Part shown: piece by piece, positions 50,575-59,154 of the stretch
Position numbering within the stretch: the first letter of the stretch is position 1
How the letters are laid out: the number at the start of each line of letters is the position of its first letter
Assembly: GCA_964196325.1 (NCBI GenBank)
Contig: CAXMST010000099.1
Coordinates: forward strand, 5,048 to 69,047
Direction: 5' to 3'
DNA from: CAXMST01 sp964196325
GTDB taxonomy: Bacteria > Actinomycetota > Thermoleophilia > Solirubrobacterales > 70-9
Length of the DNA: 64,000 nucleotides
The notes under the pieces: generated by a model
What the model saw: only the letters and a program-made list of their open reading frames with translations
What the model was told of the DNA's origin: nothing
Databases searched by the model: none
Translations under genes and position numbers: made by a program

Positions 50575-51345
50575 TCAGCGTCGCTTCCCGCCGCGCTTCT
50601 TCTTCTTCCTTCGCGGCGGCGGGGGTGGCGCGGCGGCGGCCTTTGTGGCGGCCTCGAGCGCCTCAGGGTTCTTCTTCGGCGGCGGCGGCATGATCGTCTG
50701 CACCACCTGCTGCTGACCGAAGGTCCAGAGGTTGGTCGTGATCCAGTAGACGGAGAGCCCGGCGTCGAAGCTCGCGACGAACGGGGCGAAGGCGAACGGC
50801 AGGCCGAAGATGATGAACTTCTGCGGTCCCTCCATCCCCTGGCCGCGGACCGCCATCGCGAGGCCGGCAAGCAGCTGAGTGCCGATGAACAGCACGATCA
50901 GGGTGACGGTCACCGCCGTCCCCTCGGGTGGCTGGATCAACGAGTCGATGAACAGCCAGCCCTCCGGTGGCTGCTCCATCACTTGGTCGCGGAAGCTGTC
51001 GCTCCGCAGCATGTAGAACAGCGCGATGAAGACCGGCAGCTGCAGCAGCAGCGGGAAGCAGGAGGCGAGCGGATTGATCTCGTTCTCCTTGTAGAACTTC
51101 ATCATCTCCTGCTGCTGACGCTGCTTGTCGTCCTTGTGCTTCTCCTGGATCAGCTTCAGCTCCGGCTGCAGCTCCTGGAGCGCCCTCATCGAGCGGATCT
51201 GTCGCAACGAGAGGGGCACGATCGCGAGCCGCACAGTGACCGTCAGGGCGACGATCGAGAGGCCCCAGCCGAAGTGCAGCTGGTCGTGGAAGAAGACGAC
51301 GATCGCCTCCGGGATGTCGGTGAAGATGGAAGCTAGGGTGAGCAT
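50575..51345 (-). CDS. yidC: Membrane protein insertase YidC/Oxa1
   Basis: The 256-aa protein has the Oxa1 core: FHDQLHFGWGLSIVALTVTVRLAIVPLSLRQIRSM, LKLIQEKHKDDKQRQQQEMMKFYKENEINPLASCFPLLLQLPVFIALFYMLR, and a Lys/Arg-rich C-terminal tail after PPPPKKNPEA. It inserts membrane proteins with SecYEG. It overlaps the yidD stop by one base. Confidence 0.95.
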   Translation of the reverse strand: MLTLASIFTDIPEAIVVFFHDQLHFGWGLSIVALTVTVRLAIVPLSLRQIRSMRALQELQPELKLIQEKHKDDKQRQQQEMMKFYKENEINPLASCFPLLLQLPVFIALFYMLRSDSFRDQVMEQPPEGWLFIDSLIQPPEGTAVTVTLIVLFIGTQLLAGLAMAVRGQGMEGPQKFIIFGLPFAFAPFVASFDAGLSVYWITTNLWTFGQQQVVQTIMPPPPKKNPEALEAATKAAAAPPPPPRRKKKKRGGKRR

Positions 51346-51695
51346 CAGTTCTGTGGGTCGCGGTGGGGATCGGCGCTGCTGGGGCGGTGGGAGCGGAACA
51401 GCCTACGGTTCTCGAGCGGATCAAGGCCGCCCGAACTCATCGGATTGCACCGCAGCACTCGCCAGCCGGCGAGGATGGTGCCACGAAAGGGTCCGAGCTC
51501 GCGGACTGCCTGCTCGGCGTAGGCCGAGCAGGTCGGGTAATACCGGCAGCGCGGACCGAGCAACGGCGAGATCAACCGTCTGTAGACGAGGATTGGCAGC
51601 AACGCCAGCCGGGTCAGGGGCCGCAGGCGACGATCCGGCTTCGCCGGTGCGGCTGGGCTGACGCCTGCTGCCGTTTCACGTGCAACGGCGCTCAA
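51345..51695 (-). CDS. yidD: Membrane protein insertion efficiency factor YidD
   Basis: The 116-aa protein has the core LPILVYRRLISPLLGPRCRYYPTCSAYAEQAVRELGPFRGTILAGWRVLRCNPMSSGGLDPL with its conserved cysteines. The TTG at 51695 is chosen because it overlaps the rnpA stop (TTGA); a GTG at 51710 is also in frame. The extra N-terminal 35 residues encode the parS-like sequence and are not part of the usual 70-80-aa family core. Confidence 0.88.
   Translation of the reverse strand: MSAVARETAAGVSPAAPAKPDRRLRPLTRLALLPILVYRRLISPLLGPRCRYYPTCSAYAEQAVRELGPFRGTILAGWRVLRCNPMSSGGLDPLENRRLFRSHRPSSADPHRDPQN
51672..51687. other. parS-like site CGTTTCACGTGCAACG
   Basis: The sequence matches the parS consensus TGTTTCACGTGAAACA at 13 of 16 positions, including the central TTTCACGTG. 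It lies about 2.2 kb from the oriC region, inside the 5' part of yidD. Its position next to parAB supports it. No second strong site was found by eye. Confidence 0.65.
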
Positions 51696-52075
51696 GCTTG
51701 CTCCCCCCACTTCTGCAGCAGTTCCGAGATCGACTCGCGCAGCCGCCCACTACCGCCGGACTCGAGCAGCTCAGCGACGCCTGTCCGGCCGACGAGCACG
51801 AAGTCGTAGCCGGCCGGGAGCCCGTCGGCCAAGCTCCAGAACGACTCCCGCATCGCCCGCTTGACCTTGTTCCGCTGCACTGCCCCGCCGACCTTGCGCC
51901 CAACCGAGATCCCAAGCCGGAGCTCCTCCCCCGGGGGCGCTTCGGCCTCACGCGGAAAGGCGTAGAGGACGACATGGCGGTTTGCGTGGGAGCGCCCGTC
52001 GCGATAGGCACGATCGAAGTCGCCGCTTCTCGAGAGCCGGCCGCGCTTGCGGGCGTCGGACTCCGAATCGCTCAT
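51692..52075 (-). CDS. rnpA: Ribonuclease P protein component
   Basis: The 127-aa basic protein has the RNase P pattern: RLSRSGDFDRAYRDGRS, LRLGISVGRKVGGAVQRNKVKRAMRESFW. It supports the catalytic RNA that matures tRNA 5' ends. It lies 21 bp after rpmH and overlaps yidD by 4 bp. Confidence 0.93.
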   Translation of the reverse strand: MSDSESDARKRGRLSRSGDFDRAYRDGRSHANRHVVLYAFPREAEAPPGEELRLGISVGRKVGGAVQRNKVKRAMRESFWSLADGLPAGYDFVLVGRTGVAELLESGGSGRLRESISELLQKWGEQA

Positions 52076-52096
52076 CCGGACCGGACCGCCGACCGT

Positions 52097-52231
52097 CTAG
52101 ACGGTGAGGCGCTTACGGCCCTTGCGGCGGCGGCGGCGCAAGACCTCGCGCCCGTGTCGGGTCTGCATGCGGGCGCGAAACCCGTGGGTGCGGGCGCGCT
52201 TCCTCTTCTTTGGCTGCCAGGTTCGCTTCAT
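52097..52231 (-). CDS. rpmH: Ribosomal protein L34
   Basis: The 44-aa protein is the standard L34: MKRTWQPKKRKRARTHGFRAR at the N-terminus and RKGRKRLTV at the end. It marks the leftward start of the origin-proximal minus-strand block. No good Shine-Dalgarno is seen. A TATACT -10-like box lies about 30 bp upstream, and a GCTGCG-N6-CGCAGC hairpin sits between it and the start codon. Confidence 0.95.
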   Translation of the reverse strand: MKRTWQPKKRKRARTHGFRARMQTRHGREVLRRRRRKGRKRLTV

Positions 52232-52261
52232 CGTGAGTCATCCGCTGCGCGGAGACGCAGC

Positions 52262-52267
52262 AGTATA
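52262..52267 (-). promoter_or_regulatory. Candidate -10 element TATACT for rpmH
   Basis: TATACT on the minus strand lies 31-36 nt upstream of the rpmH start. No clear -35 was seen. The position suits a short leader containing the 6-bp GCTGCG hairpin. Confidence 0.4.
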
Positions 52268-52406
52268 CGCACACCCTTTCGGCTTTAGGCGCGATTTGCG
52301 GACTCGGTCAGCTTCGACCGCAGGCCACGCCTGAACGCGGACCTATGATCGAACCCGGGCCGCTCACAGGTGGCCGACCGAAGCTTACGTTCCGACCCGA
52401 CCCGCC

Positions 52407-53777
52407 TTGCCCGATCCCAGCCAACCCGACCTCGAAACCCTCTGGGAGAGCGTCCGTGCCGAGTTGCGCGGTTCCGTAACCCCTTCCTCTTTCGAGAGCT
52501 GGCTCGAGCCCGTGCGGCCGGTAGGCCTGCGCGGGGCGCGCCTTTACGTATCCGGACCGGACCGCGTCCGCGAATGGTTCGAGCGGCGCTACGCCCCCTT
52601 GGCCGTCGCCGCCGCGCAACGGCGGGTCCCGGGCGTGAGCGAGATCGTCTTCTCGGACCCGGAGCACGATCCCGAGCCGGCCCCGACGCCCGGGATTCCC
52701 GCGGGGTTGGATCGGGGGCTCGACTTCGATCACTTCGTTATCGGCAAGGGCAACCGCTTTGCCCACTCGGCGGCGCTGGCCGTGGCAGAGTTGCCGGGCG
52801 AGGCCTACAACCCCCTGTTTCTTTACGGGGAGCCCGGCCTCGGCAAGACCCACCTGCTGGTCGCAGTCGCGACCTATCTACAGAGTCGGCGTCCCGACAT
52901 CAGCGTCGCCTACACGACCGCCGAGCGCTTCACATCCGAGTTCGTCAACGCGCTGCGCACCGGCGGACCCGGGGCGGCTGAGGGCTTCAAGCAGCGCTAC
53001 CGCCAGGTCGACGCGCTGCTCATCGACGACGTCCAGTTCCTCGAGGACAAGCCGAAGACGGAGGAGGAGTTCTTCCACACGTTCAATGAGCTATATGCAT
53101 CGGGCAGCCAGTTGGTCCTCTCCAGCGACCGGCCGCCGGAGGCCATGCGGTCACTCACCGAGAGACTCCGAGACCGCTTTTCCTGGGGCCTCACAGTGCA
53201 GGTGCAGGCACCGGATCTTCCCACCCGGGTCGCGCTGGCCGGCCGACTGGCTGCCGAGCGCGGCCTCGCCGTCAGCGACCCGGCCGCACTCCGCCAGATC
53301 GCGCTCTCGTCGCCAACCAACCTACGCAAGTTGGAGGGCGCTCTAATCAGGGTCGCGGCATTCTCCTCACTACTCGGTAAGCCCGCCTCAGCCGAACTCG
53401 TCACCGAGGCCCTGGCCCGTGCCGAGGCGCCCGGCACCCTGGCGGGCTCCGGCTCGGAAGGGACCGGGGCGAGCGAGCCCCTGGTCGCCACCATCCAGCA
53501 GGCCGTCTGCGATGTCCTGCATGTCTCCCGGGGGGAGATGCTCTCACCCCGCCGTCGCCCCAACATCGTCCGGGCGCGCCAACTGGCGATGTACGTCAGC
53601 CGCCACCAGACGAGCCTCTCACTCGCTGAGATAGCCAGGGCATTCGATCGTGACCACTCCACGGTCCTACACTCGGTCCGCGCGATCGAAAAGCGGCTCG
53701 AGCCCGGCTCCGATATCCACAGAGCGTTGGAATCCGTCCAGCAAAGCCTCCAGATCGATCCCGACAGGCCCGAGTAG
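52407..53777 (+). CDS. dnaA: Chromosomal replication initiator DnaA
   Basis: The 456-aa protein starts with TTG. Domain I (about 1-80) precedes a short linker; AAA+ Walker A GEPGLGKTHLLVA, Walker B LLIDDVQFL and sensor segments follow; and domain IV has the DNA-binding signature YVSRHQTSLSLAEIARAFDRDHSTVLHSVRAIE. It unwinds oriC. Domain II is very short compared with streptomycete DnaA. It is the first plus-strand gene after the polarity switch. Confidence 0.97.
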   Translation: MPDPSQPDLETLWESVRAELRGSVTPSSFESWLEPVRPVGLRGARLYVSGPDRVREWFERRYAPLAVAAAQRRVPGVSEIVFSDPEHDPEPAPTPGIPAGLDRGLDFDHFVIGKGNRFAHSAALAVAELPGEAYNPLFLYGEPGLGKTHLLVAVATYLQSRRPDISVAYTTAERFTSEFVNALRTGGPGAAEGFKQRYRQVDALLIDDVQFLEDKPKTEEEFFHTFNELYASGSQLVLSSDRPPEAMRSLTERLRDRFSWGLTVQVQAPDLPTRVALAGRLAAERGLAVSDPAALRQIALSSPTNLRKLEGALIRVAAFSSLLGKPASAELVTEALARAEAPGTLAGSGSEGTGASEPLVATIQQAVCDVLHVSRGEMLSPRRRPNIVRARQLAMYVSRHQTSLSLAEIARAFDRDHSTVLHSVRAIEKRLEPGSDIHRALESVQQSLQIDPDRPE

Positions 53778-53917
53778 CTCGGCCAATCCACCATTGCAGG
53801 CCTTGTCCACAACGATTCCCACCACCCATTCTCCGCTTTGACATGCGAGATCCGATCCTTTTGCAAGGGTTCCAACATCCCCAACATCAACTCAGTTGAC
53901 TGGAAGAGGAAAACGAG
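53778..53917. other. Probable origin of replication region (dnaA-dnaN gap) with DnaA box
   Basis: The gap holds a consensus DnaA box TTGTCCACA at 53803-53811 and a weaker CAATCCACC at 53784-53792. Near-consensus boxes lie just outside it in coding DNA (ATATCCACA at 53713-53721). The stretch from 53835 on is AT-richer than the neighbourhood. The gene polarity switch and parAB/parS nearby place oriC here, or partly in the 175-bp rpmH-dnaA gap, where no boxes were seen. Few DnaA boxes are visible for an actinobacterial origin. Confidence 0.55.
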
Positions 53918-55024
53918 ATGAAGATCACAGCTGACCGCGACGCACTCCTCGACGCTTTGCAGGCCGCGGCACGAGCCCTTTCCACACGTTCGACGCTGCC
54001 TTCGCTTGGCGGCATTCTGCTCTCGCTCAAAGACGGTCGCGCTGTGGCGCAGGCGACGGATACGGAGCTCGGCCTTACGATCGAGCTCGACGGTGAGCTG
54101 GAGGGCGACGGCGCCATCCTGCTGCCGGGCCGGCTGCTGACCGATGTTGCCCGCGCCCTCCCACTGGGACCGGTCACGATCGCCGAGCGCTCCGCGGAGC
54201 GCGACGTCGAGCTCACCGCCGGGACCGCGAAGTTCCACCTCAGGCTGCTGGCGACAGACGACTTTCCGCGCCTGCCGGCGTTCGAGGGCGACTCACTGAA
54301 GATCCCTGCGACGGCTCTGGCCGAGACCGTCGATCGCGTTGCTCGGGCGGCCTCCCGGGATGAGGTCCGACCGATCCTCACCGGGATTCTGGTCAGCGTC
54401 GAGGGCGCGCGGCTGACGATGGTTGCGACCGACTCCTACCGCCTGGCGGTCAAACACACCGAGCTCGAGGCCGAGCCGGCCCAGCCGTTCGAGGCCAACG
54501 TGCCGGCTCGGGCGATGCGGGAGTTGTCCCGGATCGTCAATCAGACGGGCGTCGACGAGGTCGAGATCGCGCTGCCGGGCAGCCAGATCGTGTTCAGAGC
54601 GGGGCCCTATGTCGTCTCCTCCCGGCTGATCGACGGTCAGTTCCCGAGCTACCGGCAGCTGCTGCCTGATTCGTTCGACCATGAGGTGCGGCTGCCGAAG
54701 GAGGAGCTGCTCGGCGTGACCCGGCGAATCCGGCACCTCGCCCAGCGCAACGCGCCGTTGCAACTCGCCTTTGCCACCGGCGAGCTGACCGTCTCCGCGG
54801 AGACGCCGGAGATCGGCGACGCGCGTGAATCGATGCCCTGCGGATTCGAGGGCGAGGAGTTGGTGATCGCCTTCAACCCGCAATTTCTGATCGAAGGGAT
54901 CGAGAGCATCGAGAGCGAGGAGTTGGTCCTGCGGCTGACCTCGCCGCTGCGTCCGGGCCTGCTGCAGCAAGCGGGCGATGAGCAGTTCAGCTACCTCGCG
55001 ATGCCGATCCGCCTGAACGTGTGA
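53918..55024 (+). CDS. dnaN: DNA polymerase III sliding clamp (beta subunit)
   Basis: The 368-aa protein has three clamp domains with landmarks MKITADRDALLDALQAAARALSTRSTLPSLGGILL, LTDVARALPLGPVTI, TDSYRLAVKHTEL and the C-terminal YLAMPIRL ending. It tethers Pol III to DNA. A GGAAGAGG precedes the ATG. Confidence 0.97.
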   Translation: MKITADRDALLDALQAAARALSTRSTLPSLGGILLSLKDGRAVAQATDTELGLTIELDGELEGDGAILLPGRLLTDVARALPLGPVTIAERSAERDVELTAGTAKFHLRLLATDDFPRLPAFEGDSLKIPATALAETVDRVARAASRDEVRPILTGILVSVEGARLTMVATDSYRLAVKHTELEAEPAQPFEANVPARAMRELSRIVNQTGVDEVEIALPGSQIVFRAGPYVVSSRLIDGQFPSYRQLLPDSFDHEVRLPKEELLGVTRRIRHLAQRNAPLQLAFATGELTVSAETPEIGDARESMPCGFEGEELVIAFNPQFLIEGIESIESEELVLRLTSPLRPGLLQQAGDEQFSYLAMPIRLNV

Positions 55025-55042
55025 GCTGCGGGCAGCGTCGCG

Positions 55043-56152
55043 GTGCTCGTCACCGGTCTCAACACCCGCTCGTTCCGCAACCTTGCTGACGGCGAGCTCG
55101 CCTTTGGGGCCGGGCTGACCGTGGTCCATGGGGCCAACGGGGCCGGCAAGACCAACCTGCTCGAGAGCCTCTTCTTCGGCTTGACCGGGCGCTCATGTCG
55201 GACCAGGCGCGAGCGCGAGATGATCGCGTTCGGCGATTCGCTGGCGCGCAGCGAGGTCGAGCTGAAGCCGGATAGCGACGCGATCGAGCCCGGCGAGCCG
55301 TTCACGATGAGGGCTTCGATCTCGACCTCCGAAGGCCGTCATCGACGGGTCGATGGTCGTGAGTTGGGGGCAGAAGACGACCGCCGCCGCCCCGCCCTCA
55401 GTGTCTTTATGCCCGACCGCTTGGCGCTGGTCAAGGGCCCTCCCGGCCCCAGGCGCGCGCATCTGGATCGCCTGACGGCCGCGCTTTGGCCTGCCCGCAA
55501 GGAGCTTCGGTCGAGCTACAACCGGGCCTTGGCCCAGCGCAACGCGCTCCTCGGCAGGACCCAGGCGGGCGCCGGAGCCAGTGGGCTGGATGCCTGGGAT
55601 CGGGCCCTTGCGGAGGCGGCGGCGCCGCTCGCCCTGGCTCGTGCCGAGGCTGCCGCAGCGCTCAGGGAACCGTTCGCCGATGCCGCGCGGACGCTCGGCC
55701 TCGAGGGCGACGCCGAGCTCAGCTACCGGCCCCAGACAGAGGCTCTCGACGTGGCTGAAATCGCGGCTGAGCTGGGCCGTCGCCGCGCGGGCGACACCGA
55801 GCGTGGCTACACGGTCTGGGGGCCACACCGCGATGAGGTCGTCCTCGCCCACCGGGGGAGGACGCTGCGACGCTACGGGTCCCAGGGACAACAGCGGCTC
55901 GGCCTGCTCGCTTTGTTGTTTGCCGAGCGCCAGGCACTGCGGGCCGCCCGACGCGCGATGCCGCTGATGTTGCTCGACGACGTGATGAGCGAGCTCGACC
56001 CCGAGCGCCGCATCCGCCTGGCCGAGCTGCTCGGGCAGGGCGGCCAGGCTCTGATCACCACCACTGAGTCGGACCAGGTCCCCGGCGCAGAGCGCCATCG
56101 GCGACTGCTGATGTCCGCCGGAAGCATTCAGCTTGGGGGCGCCGAGGCTTGA
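55043..56152 (+). CDS. recF: DNA replication and repair protein RecF
   Basis: The 369-aa SMC-like ATPase has Walker A HGANGAGKTNLLESLFFGLTG, the signature SQGQQRLGLLALLFA and Walker B MLLDDVMSELDPERR. It loads RecA at gaps. A GTG start lies 18 bp after dnaN; the stop overlaps the DUF721 start (TTGA). Confidence 0.96.
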   Translation: MLVTGLNTRSFRNLADGELAFGAGLTVVHGANGAGKTNLLESLFFGLTGRSCRTRREREMIAFGDSLARSEVELKPDSDAIEPGEPFTMRASISTSEGRHRRVDGRELGAEDDRRRPALSVFMPDRLALVKGPPGPRRAHLDRLTAALWPARKELRSSYNRALAQRNALLGRTQAGAGASGLDAWDRALAEAAAPLALARAEAAAALREPFADAARTLGLEGDAELSYRPQTEALDVAEIAAELGRRRAGDTERGYTVWGPHRDEVVLAHRGRTLRRYGSQGQQRLGLLALLFAERQALRAARRAMPLMLLDDVMSELDPERRIRLAELLGQGGQALITTTESDQVPGAERHRRLLMSAGSIQLGGAEA

Positions 56153-56454
56153 GTTCGCGAGCTCCACGCAAAATCTCCGACCCACTTGCGCGGGTAGTTC
56201 GAGAGCAGGCGCCCAAGACCCTGCTCGCCGAGGTCCAGGTGGCCTGGCCCGAGGCCACCGGTGCGGCGATTGCGGCGGCATCGGAGCCCGTCGCCGAGCG
56301 TCGCGGCAAGGTCACGATCGCCTGTGAGAGCGGTGCCTGGGCGCAGGAGTTGGAGCTGATGTCGGAGCAGCTTCAGGCGCGCGTGGAACAGATCGTGGGC
56401 GAGAACAGGCTGTCGGTGCTGCGGTTCACTGCCGACCTCAGCCGCCATCGCTGA
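56149..56454 (+). CDS. DUF721/DciA-like protein
   Basis: The 101-aa protein has the DUF721 domain (VQVAWPEATGAAIAAASEPVAERRGKVTIACESGAWAQELELMSEQLQARVEQIVG). DciA is the replicative-helicase loader in bacteria without DnaC. It starts with TTG in a 4-bp overlap with recF. Confidence 0.85.
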   Translation: MSSRAPRKISDPLARVVREQAPKTLLAEVQVAWPEATGAAIAAASEPVAERRGKVTIACESGAWAQELELMSEQLQARVEQIVGENRLSVLRFTADLSRHR

Positions 56455-56687
56455 GGCCGGCGATAGAGAAGCTCAGGAAAAGTGCAATGTTGCAGGTATT
56501 TTGGCACACTCTCGCGAGATCGGCGCGGGCCGCGTGACCGCCCCAAGTGGTATCCTTATGTCAACTAGTTTCTTGCCCCGCGACGTTCGGGTCAGGGCTC
56601 TCGCCCGATCCCTCCCTGCGGGGCTTTGTATGCGCAGGTACCGCCGGGGCAAGCGGCAATATTCAGATGTAGGAAGAAAGGAACTGC
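56455..56687 (+). promoter_or_regulatory. gyrB upstream region with nested hairpin leader
   Basis: This 233-bp gap before gyrB contains GCCCCGC (56575-56581) pairing with GCGGGGC (56618-56624), enclosing a second stem TCGGG/CCCGA (56587-56591 and 56604-56608), followed by TTTGT. The layout resembles an attenuator or a supercoiling-sensitive leader. A possible TATCCT -10 lies near 56551, but no clear -35. No real gene is seen here, although a 65-codon chance frame crosses it. Confidence 0.45.
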
Positions 56688-59099
56688 GTGGCGGATAAGT
56701 CCAGCAGCGGCTCAGGTAGCTATGGAGCGAAGGACATCACCGTTCTCGAGGGGCTCGAGGCGGTCCGTAAGCGACCCGGAATGTACATCGGCTCGACTGG
56801 GCTCCGAGGACTGCACCACCTGGTGTACGAGGTGCTCGACAACTCCGTCGACGAGGCCCTGGCCGGTCACTGCAGCGAGGTTTCGATCACGGTTCACCCC
56901 GACCATTCGGTGACCGTCGTCGACGACGGCCGCGGGATCCCGGTGGACACGATGAAGAAGGAGGGTCGCCCGGCGGCCGAGGTCGTGCTCACGGTCCTGC
57001 ACGCCGGCGGCAAGTTCGGCGACGGCGACGGCTACAAGGTCTCAGGCGGTCTGCACGGCGTCGGCGTCTCGGTCGTAAACGCGCTCTCCGAGCGCCTGCA
57101 CCTGCGGATCGAGCGGGACGGCTCCGTGCATGAGCAGGACTACGCTCGCGGGATCCCGCAGGGGCCGCTCGAGGCGACCGGCGAGGCGAGCGCGACCGGG
57201 ACCACGATCACCTACCTGCCCGACGCCGAGATCTTCGACGAGCTCGACTACGACTACGACACGCTCGCCTCGCGGATGCTGGAGACGGCGTTTCTGACCA
57301 AGGGTTTACGGATCCGACTCAGGGATGAGCGGAGTGAGGGTCAGACCGAGGAGTTCTATGCCGAGGGCGGGATCGTCGACTTTGTCGCTCACCTGAATGC
57401 GGCCAAGGATCCGCTGCACGAGAAGACGGTCTACTTCGAGAGCGGCGGTGAGGAGGGCCAGCTCGAGATCGCGATGCAGTGGAACACGAGCTACCAGGAG
57501 TCCGTCTTCACCTTTGCGAACAACATCAACACCCACGAGGGTGGCTCGCATCTGTCCGGATTCCGCTCGGCGCTGACCCGGACCCTGAACGCCTATGCAC
57601 GCGAGCGCGGCATGCTCAAGGAGAAGGACAACAACCTGAGCGGCGACGACGTCCGTGAAGTGCTGACCGCGGTGCTCTCCCTGAAGCTGCACGACCCGCA
57701 GTTCGAGGGCCAGACCAAGACCAAGCTCGGCAACCCGCCGATCGAGAGCTTCGTCGAGAAGGCCGTGAACCGCAAGCTGGCTGAGTTCCTCGAGGAGAAC
57801 CCTGCGGAGGGCAAGCGGATCGTGATCAAGGCGATCGAGGCGTCCCGGGCCCGCGACGCGGCCCGCAAGGCCCGCGACCTCACCCGCCGTAAGTCGGTGC
57901 TGGAGAATTCAACCCTGCCGGGCAAGCTTGCCGACTGCACCGTTCGCGATCCCAGTCTCGCTGAGCTCTTTGTGGTCGAGGGCGACTCCGCCGGCGGCTC
58001 CGCGAAACAGGGGCGTGACCGTTCGACCCAGGCGGTGCTGCCGCTGCGGGGCAAGATCATCAACGTCGAGAAGGCGAGGATCGACAAGGTCCTGGCCAAC
58101 AACGAGATTCAAGCGCTGATCACCGCGATCGGGACCGGCGTGCACGACGAGTTCGACATGGAGGAACTGCGCTACCACCGGATCGTGCTGATGACCGACG
58201 CGGACGTCGACGGCGCCCACATCCGCACTCTGGTGCTGACGTTCCTGTACCGGCAGATGCCTTTGCTGATCGATGCGGGCCATGTGTTCATCGCCAAGCC
58301 CCCCCTCTACAAAGCCAGGAACGGCCGCAGCGACGTCTACATCGAGAAGGAGACGGAGCTCGAGGAATACCTGCTTCGCGACAAGCTCGAGCAGTTCGAG
58401 CTGACCGACGCCTCCGGCGAGCATGCCAAGCTCTCGGCGGCCAAGTGGCAACGCTTCAACCGCTCGTTGAAGGAGTACGAGGGGTGGGCGAGCGCGCTCC
58501 AGGCGCAGTTCGGGCCCGCACTGGTGCTGTTTCTCTCCGAGTCAAAGATTCTCGATCGGGGCACGGCGAGCATCGCCGGCGCCAAGAAGCTGGTCTCGGC
58601 CGCATCCGCGGAGGATGCGGCGCACCAGACCGAGTTGCTCAAGGAGAGTGTCGATTCGTTGACGATCAAGGCCGTTCATCGGCGTAGCGGTCTCGCCCGC
58701 ACCCACGTCCTGCCGGCATCGTTGTTCGACTCGGGTGACTATCGCAAGCTCGCCGACGTCCACAGCGCCCTCGCCAAGCAGGTCGGCGAGCCCCCGTTCG
58801 AGATTGGGCTGGGCCAGAAGCGCCGGAGCCCCGATTCCTTCGGTGCCTTGCGCCGGGCTGTGCTCGACCTGGCCAAGGAAGGGGTTCGCCTGCAGCGCTT
58901 CAAGGGTCTCGGTGAGATGAACGCCGACCAGCTTCGCGAGACCACCATGGACCCCGCGTCGCGGACCCTGCAGCGGGTGCGGATCGAGGACGCTGCCGCG
59001 GCCGAGCGCGTATTCAGCGATCTGATGGGCGACAAGGTCGAGCCGCGCAAGGAGTTCATCCAGCGGCACGCCAAGGATGTCGGTGTGCTCGATGTCTGA
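56688..59099 (+). CDS. gyrB: DNA gyrase subunit B, long form
   Basis: The 803-aa ATPase subunit has the GHKL N-terminus (RKRPGMYIGSTGLRGLHHLVYEVLDNSVDEA), transducer domain and TOPRIM motifs VEGDSAGGSAKQGRD and MTDADVDGAHIRTLVL. Between PPLYKARNG (about residue 540) and RFKGLGEMNADQLRETTMDP (about 735) an extra segment of roughly 150 residues is present, as in Gram-negative GyrB; typical actinobacterial GyrB lacks it. GTG start with AAAGGAAC upstream. Confidence 0.96.
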   Translation: MADKSSSGSGSYGAKDITVLEGLEAVRKRPGMYIGSTGLRGLHHLVYEVLDNSVDEALAGHCSEVSITVHPDHSVTVVDDGRGIPVDTMKKEGRPAAEVVLTVLHAGGKFGDGDGYKVSGGLHGVGVSVVNALSERLHLRIERDGSVHEQDYARGIPQGPLEATGEASATGTTITYLPDAEIFDELDYDYDTLASRMLETAFLTKGLRIRLRDERSEGQTEEFYAEGGIVDFVAHLNAAKDPLHEKTVYFESGGEEGQLEIAMQWNTSYQESVFTFANNINTHEGGSHLSGFRSALTRTLNAYARERGMLKEKDNNLSGDDVREVLTAVLSLKLHDPQFEGQTKTKLGNPPIESFVEKAVNRKLAEFLEENPAEGKRIVIKAIEASRARDAARKARDLTRRKSVLENSTLPGKLADCTVRDPSLAELFVVEGDSAGGSAKQGRDRSTQAVLPLRGKIINVEKARIDKVLANNEIQALITAIGTGVHDEFDMEELRYHRIVLMTDADVDGAHIRTLVLTFLYRQMPLLIDAGHVFIAKPPLYKARNGRSDVYIEKETELEEYLLRDKLEQFELTDASGEHAKLSAAKWQRFNRSLKEYEGWASALQAQFGPALVLFLSESKILDRGTASIAGAKKLVSAASAEDAAHQTELLKESVDSLTIKAVHRRSGLARTHVLPASLFDSGDYRKLADVHSALAKQVGEPPFEIGLGQKRRSPDSFGALRRAVLDLAKEGVRLQRFKGLGEMNADQLRETTMDPASRTLQRVRIEDAAAAERVFSDLMGDKVEPRKEFIQRHAKDVGVLDV

Positions 59100-59154
59100 A
59101 ACAGGCCACATCGACCGCCCCCGCGGGCGCGGCTATTCGGAACCAGTGATCTAG

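Noticed and set aside
52997..54238. 413-codon minus-strand frame across dnaA and dnaN
   Set aside because: It spans two essential genes and the oriC gap in antisense; no family features.
55193..56281. 362-codon minus-strand frame over recF
   Set aside because: It is antisense to recF and dciA and has no domain signature.
56501..56698. 65-codon frame upstream of gyrB as a leader peptide
   Set aside because: No ribosome-binding site, overlaps the hairpin leader and the gyrB start, and no recognisable features.
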